Part shown: piece after piece, positions 52,192 to 64,000 of the stretch | Layout: every line of letters begins with the position of its first letter | Numbering within the stretch: the stretch's first letter is position 1 | NCBI RefSeq assembly: GCF_011300685.1 | Contig: NZ_CP049864.1 | Span: forward strand, 1,356,885-1,420,884 | Length of the DNA stretch: 64,000 nucleotides | Direction: 5' to 3' | Source: Lysobacter sp. HDW10 | GTDB lineage: Bacteria > Pseudomonadota > Gammaproteobacteria > Xanthomonadales > Xanthomonadaceae | Position numbers and translations under genes: made by a program | Notes under the pieces: generated by a model | What the model saw: only the letters and a program-made list of their open reading frames with translations | Databases searched by the model: none | Told to the model about the DNA's origin: nothing

Positions 52192-53270
52192 TCGCCGATG
52201 GATTCCGGTAGCAATGCATCGACAAAGGCCGCGGCGTCGAAGACGCGCAGATCTTCTGGGCGTTCGCCAATGCCTGCGAATCGAATGGGAATGCCGAATT
52301 CGCGCGCGAGCGCGAACACCACACCGCCCTTGGCCGTGCCATCCAGCTTCGTGACCACCAGGCCCGTGATGGGTGTTTTTGCGTTGAAGGCACGCACTTG
52401 GGAAATGGCGTTTTGCCCTGTGGTGCCGTCGATCACCATCAATGTTTCGTGTGGCACTTTGGGGTCTTGCTTGCCCAGCACGCGAACAATCTTCGACAGC
52501 TCATCCATCAAGCCGGCTTGTGTGTGCAAGCGGCCGGCTGTATCTGCAATCAATATGTCGGTGCCGCGTGACTTGGCCGCTTGATAGGCATCAAAAGCGA
52601 CTGCCGCGGCATCGGCATTCTGACCTTGCGCCACTACCTGGACATTGTTGCGTTCGCCCCATGCTTGCAACTGCGCAACGGCTGCGGCACGAAACGTATC
52701 GCCAGCCGCCAACATGAGGCTGCGTTGCTCGTCACGGAATTTGCGCGCGAGCTTGCCAATCGTGGTGGTCTTACCCACGCCGTTGACACCCACAGTCACA
52801 ATCACGAAGGGCTTCGCCGAATCGTCAATCACCAGGGGCTGTGCAACCGGTGCCAGCATGGCGAGCAATTCGGCGCGCAATGCACGGAACAAAGCGGCGG
52901 CATTTTCAAACTCGCGCTTGTTCATGCGTCGGCGCAGATCGTCCACCAAAGCGGTGGTTGCGGTGACGCCGACATCCGCCGTGATCAAAGCGGTTTCAAT
53001 CTCTTCGAGCAAGGCTTCATCAAGCGCGGGATTGCGCTTGAAGACACTGCCCAAGCTGCGTGCGATGGCGCTGCCACTCAGTCGTTCGCGCCAACCGCGC
53101 TTTCCGGCACTTGCCGCGGGGGCCGCGTTTGCAAATTCGTCGACGACGGCCGGGGTTTCGAGCCGCACGGGGGGTTCAGTGAGGTCAACGCTGGCCGGTG
53201 CCGGATTTTGCTCAACAATTTGCGGGGTGCTGGGGGCTTCAGCTTTCTTGCGGCGGAACCAACTAACCAT
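52188..53270 (-). CDS. ftsY: Signal recognition particle receptor FtsY
   Basis: A 360-residue SRP GTPase that docks ribosome-SRP complexes at the membrane. A short N-terminal A domain (MVSWFRRKKAEAPS, about 1-60) leads into the NG domain: GVNGVGKTTTIGKLA (G1), DTAGRLHTQ (G3), TKLDGTAKGG (G4) and GIGERPEDLRVFD. The ATG at 53270 gives the conserved MVSWFRRKK start. It is divergent from rsmD with 58 bases between starts. Confidence 0.96.
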   Translation of the reverse strand: MVSWFRRKKAEAPSTPQIVEQNPAPASVDLTEPPVRLETPAVVDEFANAAPAASAGKRGWRERLSGSAIARSLGSVFKRNPALDEALLEEIETALITADVGVTATTALVDDLRRRMNKREFENAAALFRALRAELLAMLAPVAQPLVIDDSAKPFVIVTVGVNGVGKTTTIGKLARKFRDEQRSLMLAAGDTFRAAAVAQLQAWGERNNVQVVAQGQNADAAAVAFDAYQAAKSRGTDILIADTAGRLHTQAGLMDELSKIVRVLGKQDPKVPHETLMVIDGTTGQNAISQVRAFNAKTPITGLVVTKLDGTAKGGVVFALAREFGIPIRFAGIGERPEDLRVFDAAAFVDALLPESIGE

Positions 53271-53328
53271 GGGTACGCGAATGCGGGACAATGGCCTGCA
53301 TGGTAACACTGGGCTATGAACTCACCCC

Positions 53329-53910
53329 ATGAAAACAAGGCAAGGCACGAGCCAAGGTCAGGTGCGAATCATCGCGGGAAAATGGCGTAATACGCGCCTG
53401 GAAGTGCCTTCTGTCGTCGGGCTCCGGCCCAGTGCCGATCGCATGCGCGAGACCCTGTTCAATTGGTTACAGCCCATGCTGGCGGGTGCGGCGGCCTTGG
53501 ATGTGTTTGCGGGTACCGGTGCGTTGGGTTTAGAGGCGTTATCCAGGGGAGCGACATCTTCCGTATTTATTGAGCGCGACGCGAAGCTGGCCCGTAGCCT
53601 GAAAGACACGCTCAAGAAATTACAGGGCGGTGAGGCGGCCACGGTGCTGACCGGAGACGCGTTGCCATGTTTGCAACGTCTTGAAAGCGCATCGATCGAT
53701 TTGGCCTTTGTCGACCCGCCCTTTGCTGCCGGTCTGTGGACGCAAGTCTGGCCCTTGTTAGCGCCCTGCATGAAGCCCGATGCATGGCTCTACGTCGAAT
53801 CACCGCCCAACACGCCAGAGGCGACGCCACCTGCGCCATGGCGACTCCATCGTGAAATGAGCACGCGTGATGCCTGCGGGCGCCTGTACAAGCGACAAGC
53901 TGCGACTTGA
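53329..53910 (+). CDS. rsmD: 16S rRNA (guanine966-N2)-methyltransferase RsmD
   Basis: A 193-residue methyltransferase. RIIAGKWRNTRLEVP and GLRPSADRMRETLFNWL mark RsmD; the SAM motif is DVFAGTGALGLEALSRGA and the catalytic tetrad is DPPF. Gene order ftsY / rsmD divergent with coaD downstream is the common gammaproteobacterial arrangement. Confidence 0.95.
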   Translation: MKTRQGTSQGQVRIIAGKWRNTRLEVPSVVGLRPSADRMRETLFNWLQPMLAGAAALDVFAGTGALGLEALSRGATSSVFIERDAKLARSLKDTLKKLQGGEAATVLTGDALPCLQRLESASIDLAFVDPPFAAGLWTQVWPLLAPCMKPDAWLYVESPPNTPEATPPAPWRLHREMSTRDACGRLYKRQAAT

Positions 53911-56474
<2,564 letters not shown>

Positions 56475-56508
56475 TCTGTTCTTACAACGCAAAGCGTAAA
56501 ATCAAGCG

Positions 56509-57393
56509 ATGAAGCTCTGGTCGATACTCGGTAATTCGCAAAAGCTCGATGGCGGCGCCATGTTCGGCAATGCGCCGCGCGCAATGTGGCAGGCGTGGTC
56601 ACAACCGGATGATGAAAACCGCATCAACTTGGCATGCCGCGCCTTGCTTGCGTCGCCGTTGAACGGCAAGACGGTGTTGTTCGAATCCGGCATCGGCGCA
56701 TTCTTTGAACCCAAGCTGCGTGAGCGCTATGGGATTCAAGAATCGAATCACGTGCTGCTGGATTCCTTGCAGGCTGCAGGGTTCAGTCATGAAGACATCG
56801 ATGTTGTCGTGATCTCGCATTTGCATTTCGATCACGCGGGCGGCTTGCTTCGCGCGTGGTCGGAAGGGCAGGCGCCCGAACTGCTCTTTCCTAACGCCAC
56901 ATTTGTGATCGGTAAAGAAGCATGGGCGCGCGCTGTGCATCCGCATCCGCGTGATCGCGCGAGCTTCATTCCAGAATTGCAACCTTTGCTTGAAGCCAGT
57001 GGCCGACTCGAATTGGTGGATGGCGCACAGTGCCAAGCGCTCGGCGACAGTGTGCGTTTCCATTACAGCGACGGCCATACACCGGGCTTGATGCTGGCAG
57101 AAATCATCGGCAGCGAACATGCCGATCAAGCCCCGCATGGCGGCCTGGTCTTTTGTTCGGATTTAATTCCGGGTCGCCCATGGGTGCATGTGCCCATCAC
57201 GATGGGCTATGACCGCAATGCGGAATTGCTGATCGATGAAAAGCGCGCGTTCTTGGAAGACAAGCTGGCGCGCAATGTGCATTTGTACTTTACCCACGAT
57301 CCGGACTGCGCCTTGGCGCAAGTCCAGAAAGATGCACGCGGAAAGTACAGCACCACACACGAGGTGCCTGAATTACACGCGAGGGCGCTTTAA
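56509..57393 (+). CDS. Metallo-beta-lactamase fold hydrolase
   Basis: A 294-residue MBL-fold protein. The metal motif HLHFDHAGG is at about 104-112, with GHTPGLM and CSDLIPG for later ligands and a His near FTHDPD. The substrate is unknown; related proteins include lactonases and phosphodiesterases. The last codons and stop sit in a stem-loop (57383-57401). Confidence 0.88.
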   Translation: MKLWSILGNSQKLDGGAMFGNAPRAMWQAWSQPDDENRINLACRALLASPLNGKTVLFESGIGAFFEPKLRERYGIQESNHVLLDSLQAAGFSHEDIDVVVISHLHFDHAGGLLRAWSEGQAPELLFPNATFVIGKEAWARAVHPHPRDRASFIPELQPLLEASGRLELVDGAQCQALGDSVRFHYSDGHTPGLMLAEIIGSEHADQAPHGGLVFCSDLIPGRPWVHVPITMGYDRNAELLIDEKRAFLEDKLARNVHLYFTHDPDCALAQVQKDARGKYSTTHEVPELHARAL

Positions 57394-57401
57394 CAGCGCC
57401 C
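57383..57401. terminator. Stem-loop containing the MBL stop codon
   Basis: Perfect 7-base stem GGGCGCT / AGCGCCC with the TAA stop in its TTAAC loop. No T-tract follows on the + strand (CACGTGATT); termination is uncertain. The convergent gene ends 18 bases away. Confidence 0.4.
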
Positions 57402-57418
57402 CACGTGATTAGGCTGCC

Positions 57419-58915
57419 TTAGGCCGCCTTTTCTACAGCGTCGCGCGGGCCTTCTTGCAAGGCCTTTTTAACCATGGCGACGACCAAGTCCAGTTCGTCG
57501 GAATGGGATTCAAAGCGGGGCGTAAAGCGCAAGGAGTTGACGCCGCCATGGATCACGCCGATACCGCGTTCACGCATCCATTCTTCCGTCGAGCCCACGC
57601 CGTAGCCTTTGAAGCCTTCAGCCAGTTCGCATGAGAAGAGCAGGCCGGTGCCTTGCACCTTGGTGACGAGACCGCCGGTTTCTTCCTTCAATGCATTCAA
57701 CTTGGCGAGCGCTTCGACACCACGCTCACGAATGTTGGCGCGCAGTGCGGGTGTCAGCAGGCTGAGCACCGTGCAAGCAACTTCCAGCGCGCGCGGGTTG
57801 GCGGTCATGGTGTTGCCATACAGGCCGCGCTTGTAGGCGTCTGCCGCACGCGCATTCGCCGCCAAAACAGACAGCGGATATTGACCTGCGTTCAACGCCT
57901 TCGAATACGTTTCCAAATCTGGCGGGTTAATGCCTTCCATGCCCGGATAGTCGACAAACGACAGATACCCGGTGGCGCGGATGCCTGCTTGGATCGAATC
58001 GATCAACAGCAAGCTGCCATGTGCTTCGGTGAGTTCGCGCGCGGCGTCATAGAAGGCGCGAGGCACAGCACGGCCCGGATCACCTTCGCCCATAACGGGT
58101 TCCAAGAACATGGCTTCGATGAACCAGCCGTTTGCATCGGCATCGGCGAATGCTTTCTTCAATGCATCGACGTCATAAGGCTCGATGACGATGACACTTT
58201 TTTCGCCACGATAGCTGGCGAGGAACTGCGTGTAGTTCTTGCGGCTTGAATCGGAATACAAGGCCGGCTTGTCGGTTCGGCCATGGAAGCTGCCTTTAAC
58301 GACGACGCGATGAATCTCTTTGCCGGCGTGCTTCGCACCTGGGTCTGTCATCTCTTTTGCGTGTGCATCGACGATGCGTGCAGCCAACGAGACGGATTCA
58401 GAACCGGAGTTCAAACACATGAACTGGGTATACGGGCAGCCGTCAGCGCGTGTTTGACCAATCTCTTTACGCATGGCATCGACGAAGCGCTTTTGCGAAA
58501 CGCTCGGCGTCATGATGTTGGCCATGGCCTGCGCGCGTGACATCGTTTCAATCACGGCCTTCGGCGCATGACCAAAACCCAACATGCCGTAGCCGCCGGA
58601 ATCGTGCAGCACTGCGCCTTTCAAGGTCACGATCCAAGGACCGCGTGCAACGAGTGCCACGTAGGGGTTCACGTTGTCCATCGAATAGAAGTTCAAGAAC
58701 CCGTCTTGAACGGCTTCGATTTGTGCTTGTTCGTCCATTTCGACGAGTTGCGGGAACTCGCGCTTGATCTGTTCAAACGCCGTGGCAGCGGCTTCAATCG
58801 CTTCAACCAGCTCGGGATGACGCGTCGCGTAGTCCAAAACAATGGCATCTTCCAAGCCTTGGGTACGTTGTTTGCCGGCCGCACGCAGCGGCTTCAAGGT
58901 ATCGAGCAGGTTCAT
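57419..58915 (-). CDS. Class III aminotransferase
   Basis: A 498-residue PLP-dependent class III aminotransferase. Visible parts are CLNSGSESVSLAARIVDAHAK (phosphate-binding region), KGSFHGRTDKPALYSDSS, LLLIDSIQAGIRATG (PLP Asp) and YSKALNAGQYPLSVLA (Schiff-base Lys). Such proteins are often annotated as lysine 6-aminotransferase- or ornithine aminotransferase-like; the substrate is not certain. The ATG at 58915 has GGAG 8 bases upstream. Reading back to 59209 overlaps the queA region and is not conserved. Confidence 0.88.
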   Translation of the reverse strand: MNLLDTLKPLRAAGKQRTQGLEDAIVLDYATRHPELVEAIEAAATAFEQIKREFPQLVEMDEQAQIEAVQDGFLNFYSMDNVNPYVALVARGPWIVTLKGAVLHDSGGYGMLGFGHAPKAVIETMSRAQAMANIMTPSVSQKRFVDAMRKEIGQTRADGCPYTQFMCLNSGSESVSLAARIVDAHAKEMTDPGAKHAGKEIHRVVVKGSFHGRTDKPALYSDSSRKNYTQFLASYRGEKSVIVIEPYDVDALKKAFADADANGWFIEAMFLEPVMGEGDPGRAVPRAFYDAARELTEAHGSLLLIDSIQAGIRATGYLSFVDYPGMEGINPPDLETYSKALNAGQYPLSVLAANARAADAYKRGLYGNTMTANPRALEVACTVLSLLTPALRANIRERGVEALAKLNALKEETGGLVTKVQGTGLLFSCELAEGFKGYGVGSTEEWMRERGIGVIHGGVNSLRFTPRFESHSDELDLVVAMVKKALQEGPRDAVEKAA

Positions 58916-59064
58916 TTCGTGTCTCCAATTCGGCGCCGGAAAATAAAATCGCGCGACAGGGCGCGCGGTCCGGTACAGGGGTCTATCGAGTTTACCAAAG
59001 GGTCTTTGCGCCGATAACCCCCTCCGAGGGCTAGAATATCGAGCCGATACATCTGCCTTTTCCG

Positions 59065-61247
<2,183 letters not shown>

Positions 61248-61276
61248 TCCCCTGTTGATTTTTTGAGGATGTATAG

Positions 61277-61615
61277 ATGAATCCGTTGGATCTCCTTATC
61301 TCGCCGGCCTATGCGCAAGCCGCCGGCGCCGGTGCCCAGGGCAGCAGCATGAGCATGTTGTTCATGATGCCGATTTTCGTGTTGCTCATGTATTTCATGG
61401 TGATTCGCCCGCAAATGAAGCGTGCCAAGGAACACAAAGCCTTGTTGGAAAAGCTCGCCAACGGCGACGAGATCCTGACCAGCGGCGGCTTGGCTGGCAC
61501 GGTGACCCAAATTGATGAGAACTTCATCTCGATGGAAGTGTCGCCGGGCGTCAATGTCCGCGTGCAACGTGCCGCCATCAGCAGCGTCCTGCCGAAGGGC
61601 AGCCTGAAGCACTAA
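61277..61615 (+). CDS. yajC: Preprotein translocase accessory subunit YajC
   Basis: A 112-residue single-pass membrane protein of the SecDF-YajC complex. A transmembrane helix lies at about 24-46 (LFMMPIFVLLMYFMVIRPQ), followed by KEHKALLEKLANGDEILTSGGLAGTV. GAGG lies 9 bases before the ATG. Downstream secD begins 42 bases later. Confidence 0.95.
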   Translation: MNPLDLLISPAYAQAAGAGAQGSSMSMLFMMPIFVLLMYFMVIRPQMKRAKEHKALLEKLANGDEILTSGGLAGTVTQIDENFISMEVSPGVNVRVQRAAISSVLPKGSLKH

Positions 61616-61657
61616 CCCTTACACGTGCCTGCTTCTGGCAGGCACTGGATTTGAACC

Positions 61658-63538
61658 ATGCTCGAGTTTCCCCGCTGGAAATACTTTGTCATCGTCTTGG
61701 TCTTGTTTATCTCGGCCCTGTACGCGCTCCCGAACGTTTACCCGCAAGATCCTTCCGTCCAGGTCAGCAATGGCAGTGAACCTGTGCCGGTTGAGATGAA
61801 AGGTAAAGTTGAGGCCGCGTTAAAGACCGCAAACATCACGCCCAAGTCGATTGAAACGGACGCCAGCGGCAAGCTGTTGGTGCGCATGAACTCAGCTGAC
61901 GACCAAACGCGCGCCAATGATGTGGTGCGTCCGCTGTTGGGCGAAGGCCAGTCGGTGGCGTTGAACTTGGTGTCAACGGTGCCGCAGTGGCTCCGTAACA
62001 TCGGCGCACGTCCGATGCCGCTCGGCCTCGATTTGCAGGGTGGTGTGCACTTCTTGATGCAAGTCGATCAAAAGGCCGCACTCGAAAAGCGCATGGATGG
62101 CACCGCGGAACGTATCCGCACGGCCTTGCAAAACGACAAGATCCCCTACGGTTCGATCGAGCGGATGGCAGATTCCAGCGTGGCTGTCGTTTTGGATCCC
62201 TCAGCCAATAAGGACAAAGCGCAATCTTTGATCAGCACCACCTTGTCCTCAGGTGTGGCGATGGGTGCCGGTAATCCTTACACCGTCACAGAGCAAGGCA
62301 ACACCTTGTTGGTGCGCGTAAACGAAGCGGCATTGCAAGCGGTCTCGGCAGACGCCGTGGATCAAAACCGCAACGTGATTGCAGATCGTATTAACTCGCT
62401 CGGCGTGGCTGAGCCGGTCTTGCAGCGTCAAGGCACTGATCGACTTGTGGTTGAATTACCCGGTCTTCAAGACATGGCAGAAGCCAAGCGCCAAATCGGT
62501 GCGACCGCCACGCTCGAGTTCCGCGCAGTAACGGGTGATCTCACCGCGGCGGCTGAAGCAGAGCGCAGTGGCATCATTCCGCCGGGCTCGAAGTTGTATC
62601 GCATGGAAAACGGCGCGCCTATCTTGTTGTCCAAGCGCGTTTTGGTGTCGGGCGACGAATTGTTAGACGCGCAAGTCACGCCGGACCCGAAGTCGGGTAT
62701 GCCGTCGGTCAGCGTGACCTTGACCGGTGAAGCCGGCAAGCGCATGTTCAACCACACGGTCAATAACGTGAACAAGCAATTGGCCACGGTGTATATCGAT
62801 CGTATTCCGGTCACTACCAAAGATGCCAACGGCAACGAAGTGCAATCATCGCGCACGCAAGAGCGCGTGATCGCAGCGCCGAACATCGCGGAACCCTTTG
62901 GTGAGCGCTTCAATACGACGGGTCTCACCAACGAACAAGCGACAGACCTTGCCAAGCAATTGAAATCCGGTGCCCTTGCAGCGCCGATGGACTTTGTCGA
63001 ACAGGGCGTGATCGGTCCGAGCTTGGGCCGCGAGAACGTGGAGCGCGGTGTACAAGCGGTGCTGTATTCTTTTGTCTTCGTGTTGTTCTTCTTCTTGGTG
63101 TACTACCGCATGTTCGGCATGATCACCTGTCTGGCCTTGTTGCTACAGATGGTGATGATTGTGGCGGTGATGTCGATCTTCGGCGCCACCATGTCCTTGC
63201 CTGGTTTTGCCGGTCTTGCGCTATCGGTCGGTATGTCGGTGGACGCCAACGTCCTGATCAACGAACGTATCCGTGAAGAACTTCGCGCAGGTGTGCCGCC
63301 TAAGGCTGCGATTGCCGTGGGTTACGACCGCGCGTCGGGCACGATTTTCGACTCAAATATGACCGCGTTGCTGGCAGGCGTTGCCTTGCTTGCATTCGGT
63401 ACCGGCCCACTGAAGGGCTTTGCCATGACGATGATCATCGGCATCATGACCTCGCTGTTCTCCGCAGTGACAGTTTCGCGCGGTATTGCCACTTTGATTT
63501 ACGGCAAGCGCAAGAAACTGAAGTCGATCGCCATCTGA
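61658..63538 (+). CDS. secD: Protein translocase subunit SecD
   Basis: A 626-residue inner membrane protein that uses the proton gradient to pull exported proteins through SecYEG. An N-terminal helix (about 8-26) is followed by LGLDLQGGVHFLMQVD, a large periplasmic region (P1) with DRLVVELPGLQD, and a five-helix C-terminal part with GMSVDANVLINERIREEL. GCCTTTAL-type repeats are absent; length is normal. secF follows after 13 bases. Confidence 0.97.
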   Translation: MLEFPRWKYFVIVLVLFISALYALPNVYPQDPSVQVSNGSEPVPVEMKGKVEAALKTANITPKSIETDASGKLLVRMNSADDQTRANDVVRPLLGEGQSVALNLVSTVPQWLRNIGARPMPLGLDLQGGVHFLMQVDQKAALEKRMDGTAERIRTALQNDKIPYGSIERMADSSVAVVLDPSANKDKAQSLISTTLSSGVAMGAGNPYTVTEQGNTLLVRVNEAALQAVSADAVDQNRNVIADRINSLGVAEPVLQRQGTDRLVVELPGLQDMAEAKRQIGATATLEFRAVTGDLTAAAEAERSGIIPPGSKLYRMENGAPILLSKRVLVSGDELLDAQVTPDPKSGMPSVSVTLTGEAGKRMFNHTVNNVNKQLATVYIDRIPVTTKDANGNEVQSSRTQERVIAAPNIAEPFGERFNTTGLTNEQATDLAKQLKSGALAAPMDFVEQGVIGPSLGRENVERGVQAVLYSFVFVLFFFLVYYRMFGMITCLALLLQMVMIVAVMSIFGATMSLPGFAGLALSVGMSVDANVLINERIREELRAGVPPKAAIAVGYDRASGTIFDSNMTALLAGVALLAFGTGPLKGFAMTMIIGIMTSLFSAVTVSRGIATLIYGKRKKLKSIAI

Positions 63539-63551
63539 CGGAATACAGCAC

Positions 63552-64000
63552 ATGAAACTTTTCCCACTTCACCTTATTCCGAATGACACGCGCATTGATT
63601 TCGTGCGCATGCGCTGGGTCTCGATCAGCATCGCTGCATTACTCATGTTTGCAGCGATCGGCGCTATCGGTTTCAAGGGCTTCAACTTCGCACTCGACTT
63701 CACCGGTGGCACCTTGGTTGAGCTCGAGTTCAAGCAAACACCGAACATCGATACCGTCCGTAGCAATTTGGACAAAGCCGGTTTCGGCAATGCCACCGTG
63801 CAGACCTATGGCGCGGGTAACAAACTGTTGGTGCGTACGGAGTCTGACGCAAGCGTTAAGAATGCGGACGAGGCGAGCAGCCTCACTGCACAACGCGTGC
63901 TGCAAGCCGTCAACCAAACGTCCAACCCGGCCAAGGTGGGTCGTTCAACCTTTTTGAATCCACAAGTCGGTAGTGACTTGGCCAAGAACGCGGCCATGGC
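63552..64000 (+). CDS. secF: Protein translocase subunit SecF, N-terminal part
   Basis: The first 149 codons of secF; the gene runs off the window. MKLFPLHLIPNDTRIDFVRMR leads into the first transmembrane helix and the conserved FKGFNFALDFTGGTLVELEF. It pairs with SecD in the translocase complex. Start ATG 63552; the ribosome site is weak, suggesting coupling to secD. Confidence 0.96.
   Translation, partial: MKLFPLHLIPNDTRIDFVRMRWVSISIAALLMFAAIGAIGFKGFNFALDFTGGTLVELEFKQTPNIDTVRSNLDKAGFGNATVQTYGAGNKLLVRTESDASVKNADEASSLTAQRVLQAVNQTSNPAKVGRSTFLNPQVGSDLAKNAAM

Overview
The window reads as chromosomal core sequence of a gammaproteobacterium of the order Lysobacterales/Xanthomonadales. The support is gene order and protein type: a type II DAHP synthase, leuS-lptE-holA-nadD, thrS-infC-rpmI-rplT-pheST-ihfA-merR-tRNA-Pro, ftsY-asmA-mutY-yggX, rsmD-coaD-yfhL, queA-tgt-yajC-secDF, and several small families common in Xanthomonas relatives. 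Base composition looks moderately GC-rich. No insertion sequence, prophage, rRNA or CRISPR array is visible, and there is no gene-free stretch above 300 bases.

Layout. 1-162: end of a DAHP synthase. 228-6446: a lipid-metabolism cluster whose four core genes match Escherichia coli ynbABCD in type and length (CdsA-like, hydrolase-methyltransferase fusion, CDP-alcohol phosphatidyltransferase, PAP2-phosphatase). Here it is split over both strands and extended by a patatin-like protein with altered catalytic residues and an SDR. 6475-8326: small envelope genes. 8354-16804: bipA, ppiB, aspC, mdh, an RluA-type pseudouridine synthase, prpB and prpC. 16819-20756: sorbosone-dehydrogenase-like protein, DUF502, DUF4442, a CnoX-like thioredoxin and a DUF998-like protein. 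20833-25847: leuS-lptE-holA-nadD. 25893-34254: tRNA-Arg, the thrS to ihfA ribosome/tRNA-synthetase block, tRNA-Pro. 34306-45853: topoisomerase IB, TspO-like protein, a Gln/Asn-rich small protein, AAG glycosylase, VWA protein, YigZ, TraB-like protein, dxs, a receiver-like protein, HNH nuclease and acyl-CoA dehydrogenase. 45949-49896: selO, tRNA-Phe, a GDT1 family transporter, OmpA and DUF6491 lipoproteins, yggX. 49899-64000: mutY, asmA, ftsY, rsmD, coaD, yfhL, ggt, an MBL hydrolase, a class III aminotransferase, queA, tgt, yajC, secD and the start of secF.

Main points of interest. (1) The extended ynb-like lipid cluster. (2) A candidate leader-peptide attenuator before thrS: an 8-codon ORF with tandem Thr codons and an Ile codon, followed by overlapping alternative hairpins and a T-tract. 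(3) Ribosomal protein L20 with a roughly 145-residue extension ending in a helix-hairpin-helix-like domain. (4) A short inverted-symmetry repeat, present once inside the patatin gene in frame and twice head-to-head before prpB; at both loci it marks an abrupt change from C-rich to G-rich sequence on the + strand. (5) infC with an AUC start codon. Everything here was read by eye from the sequence; no database search was run.
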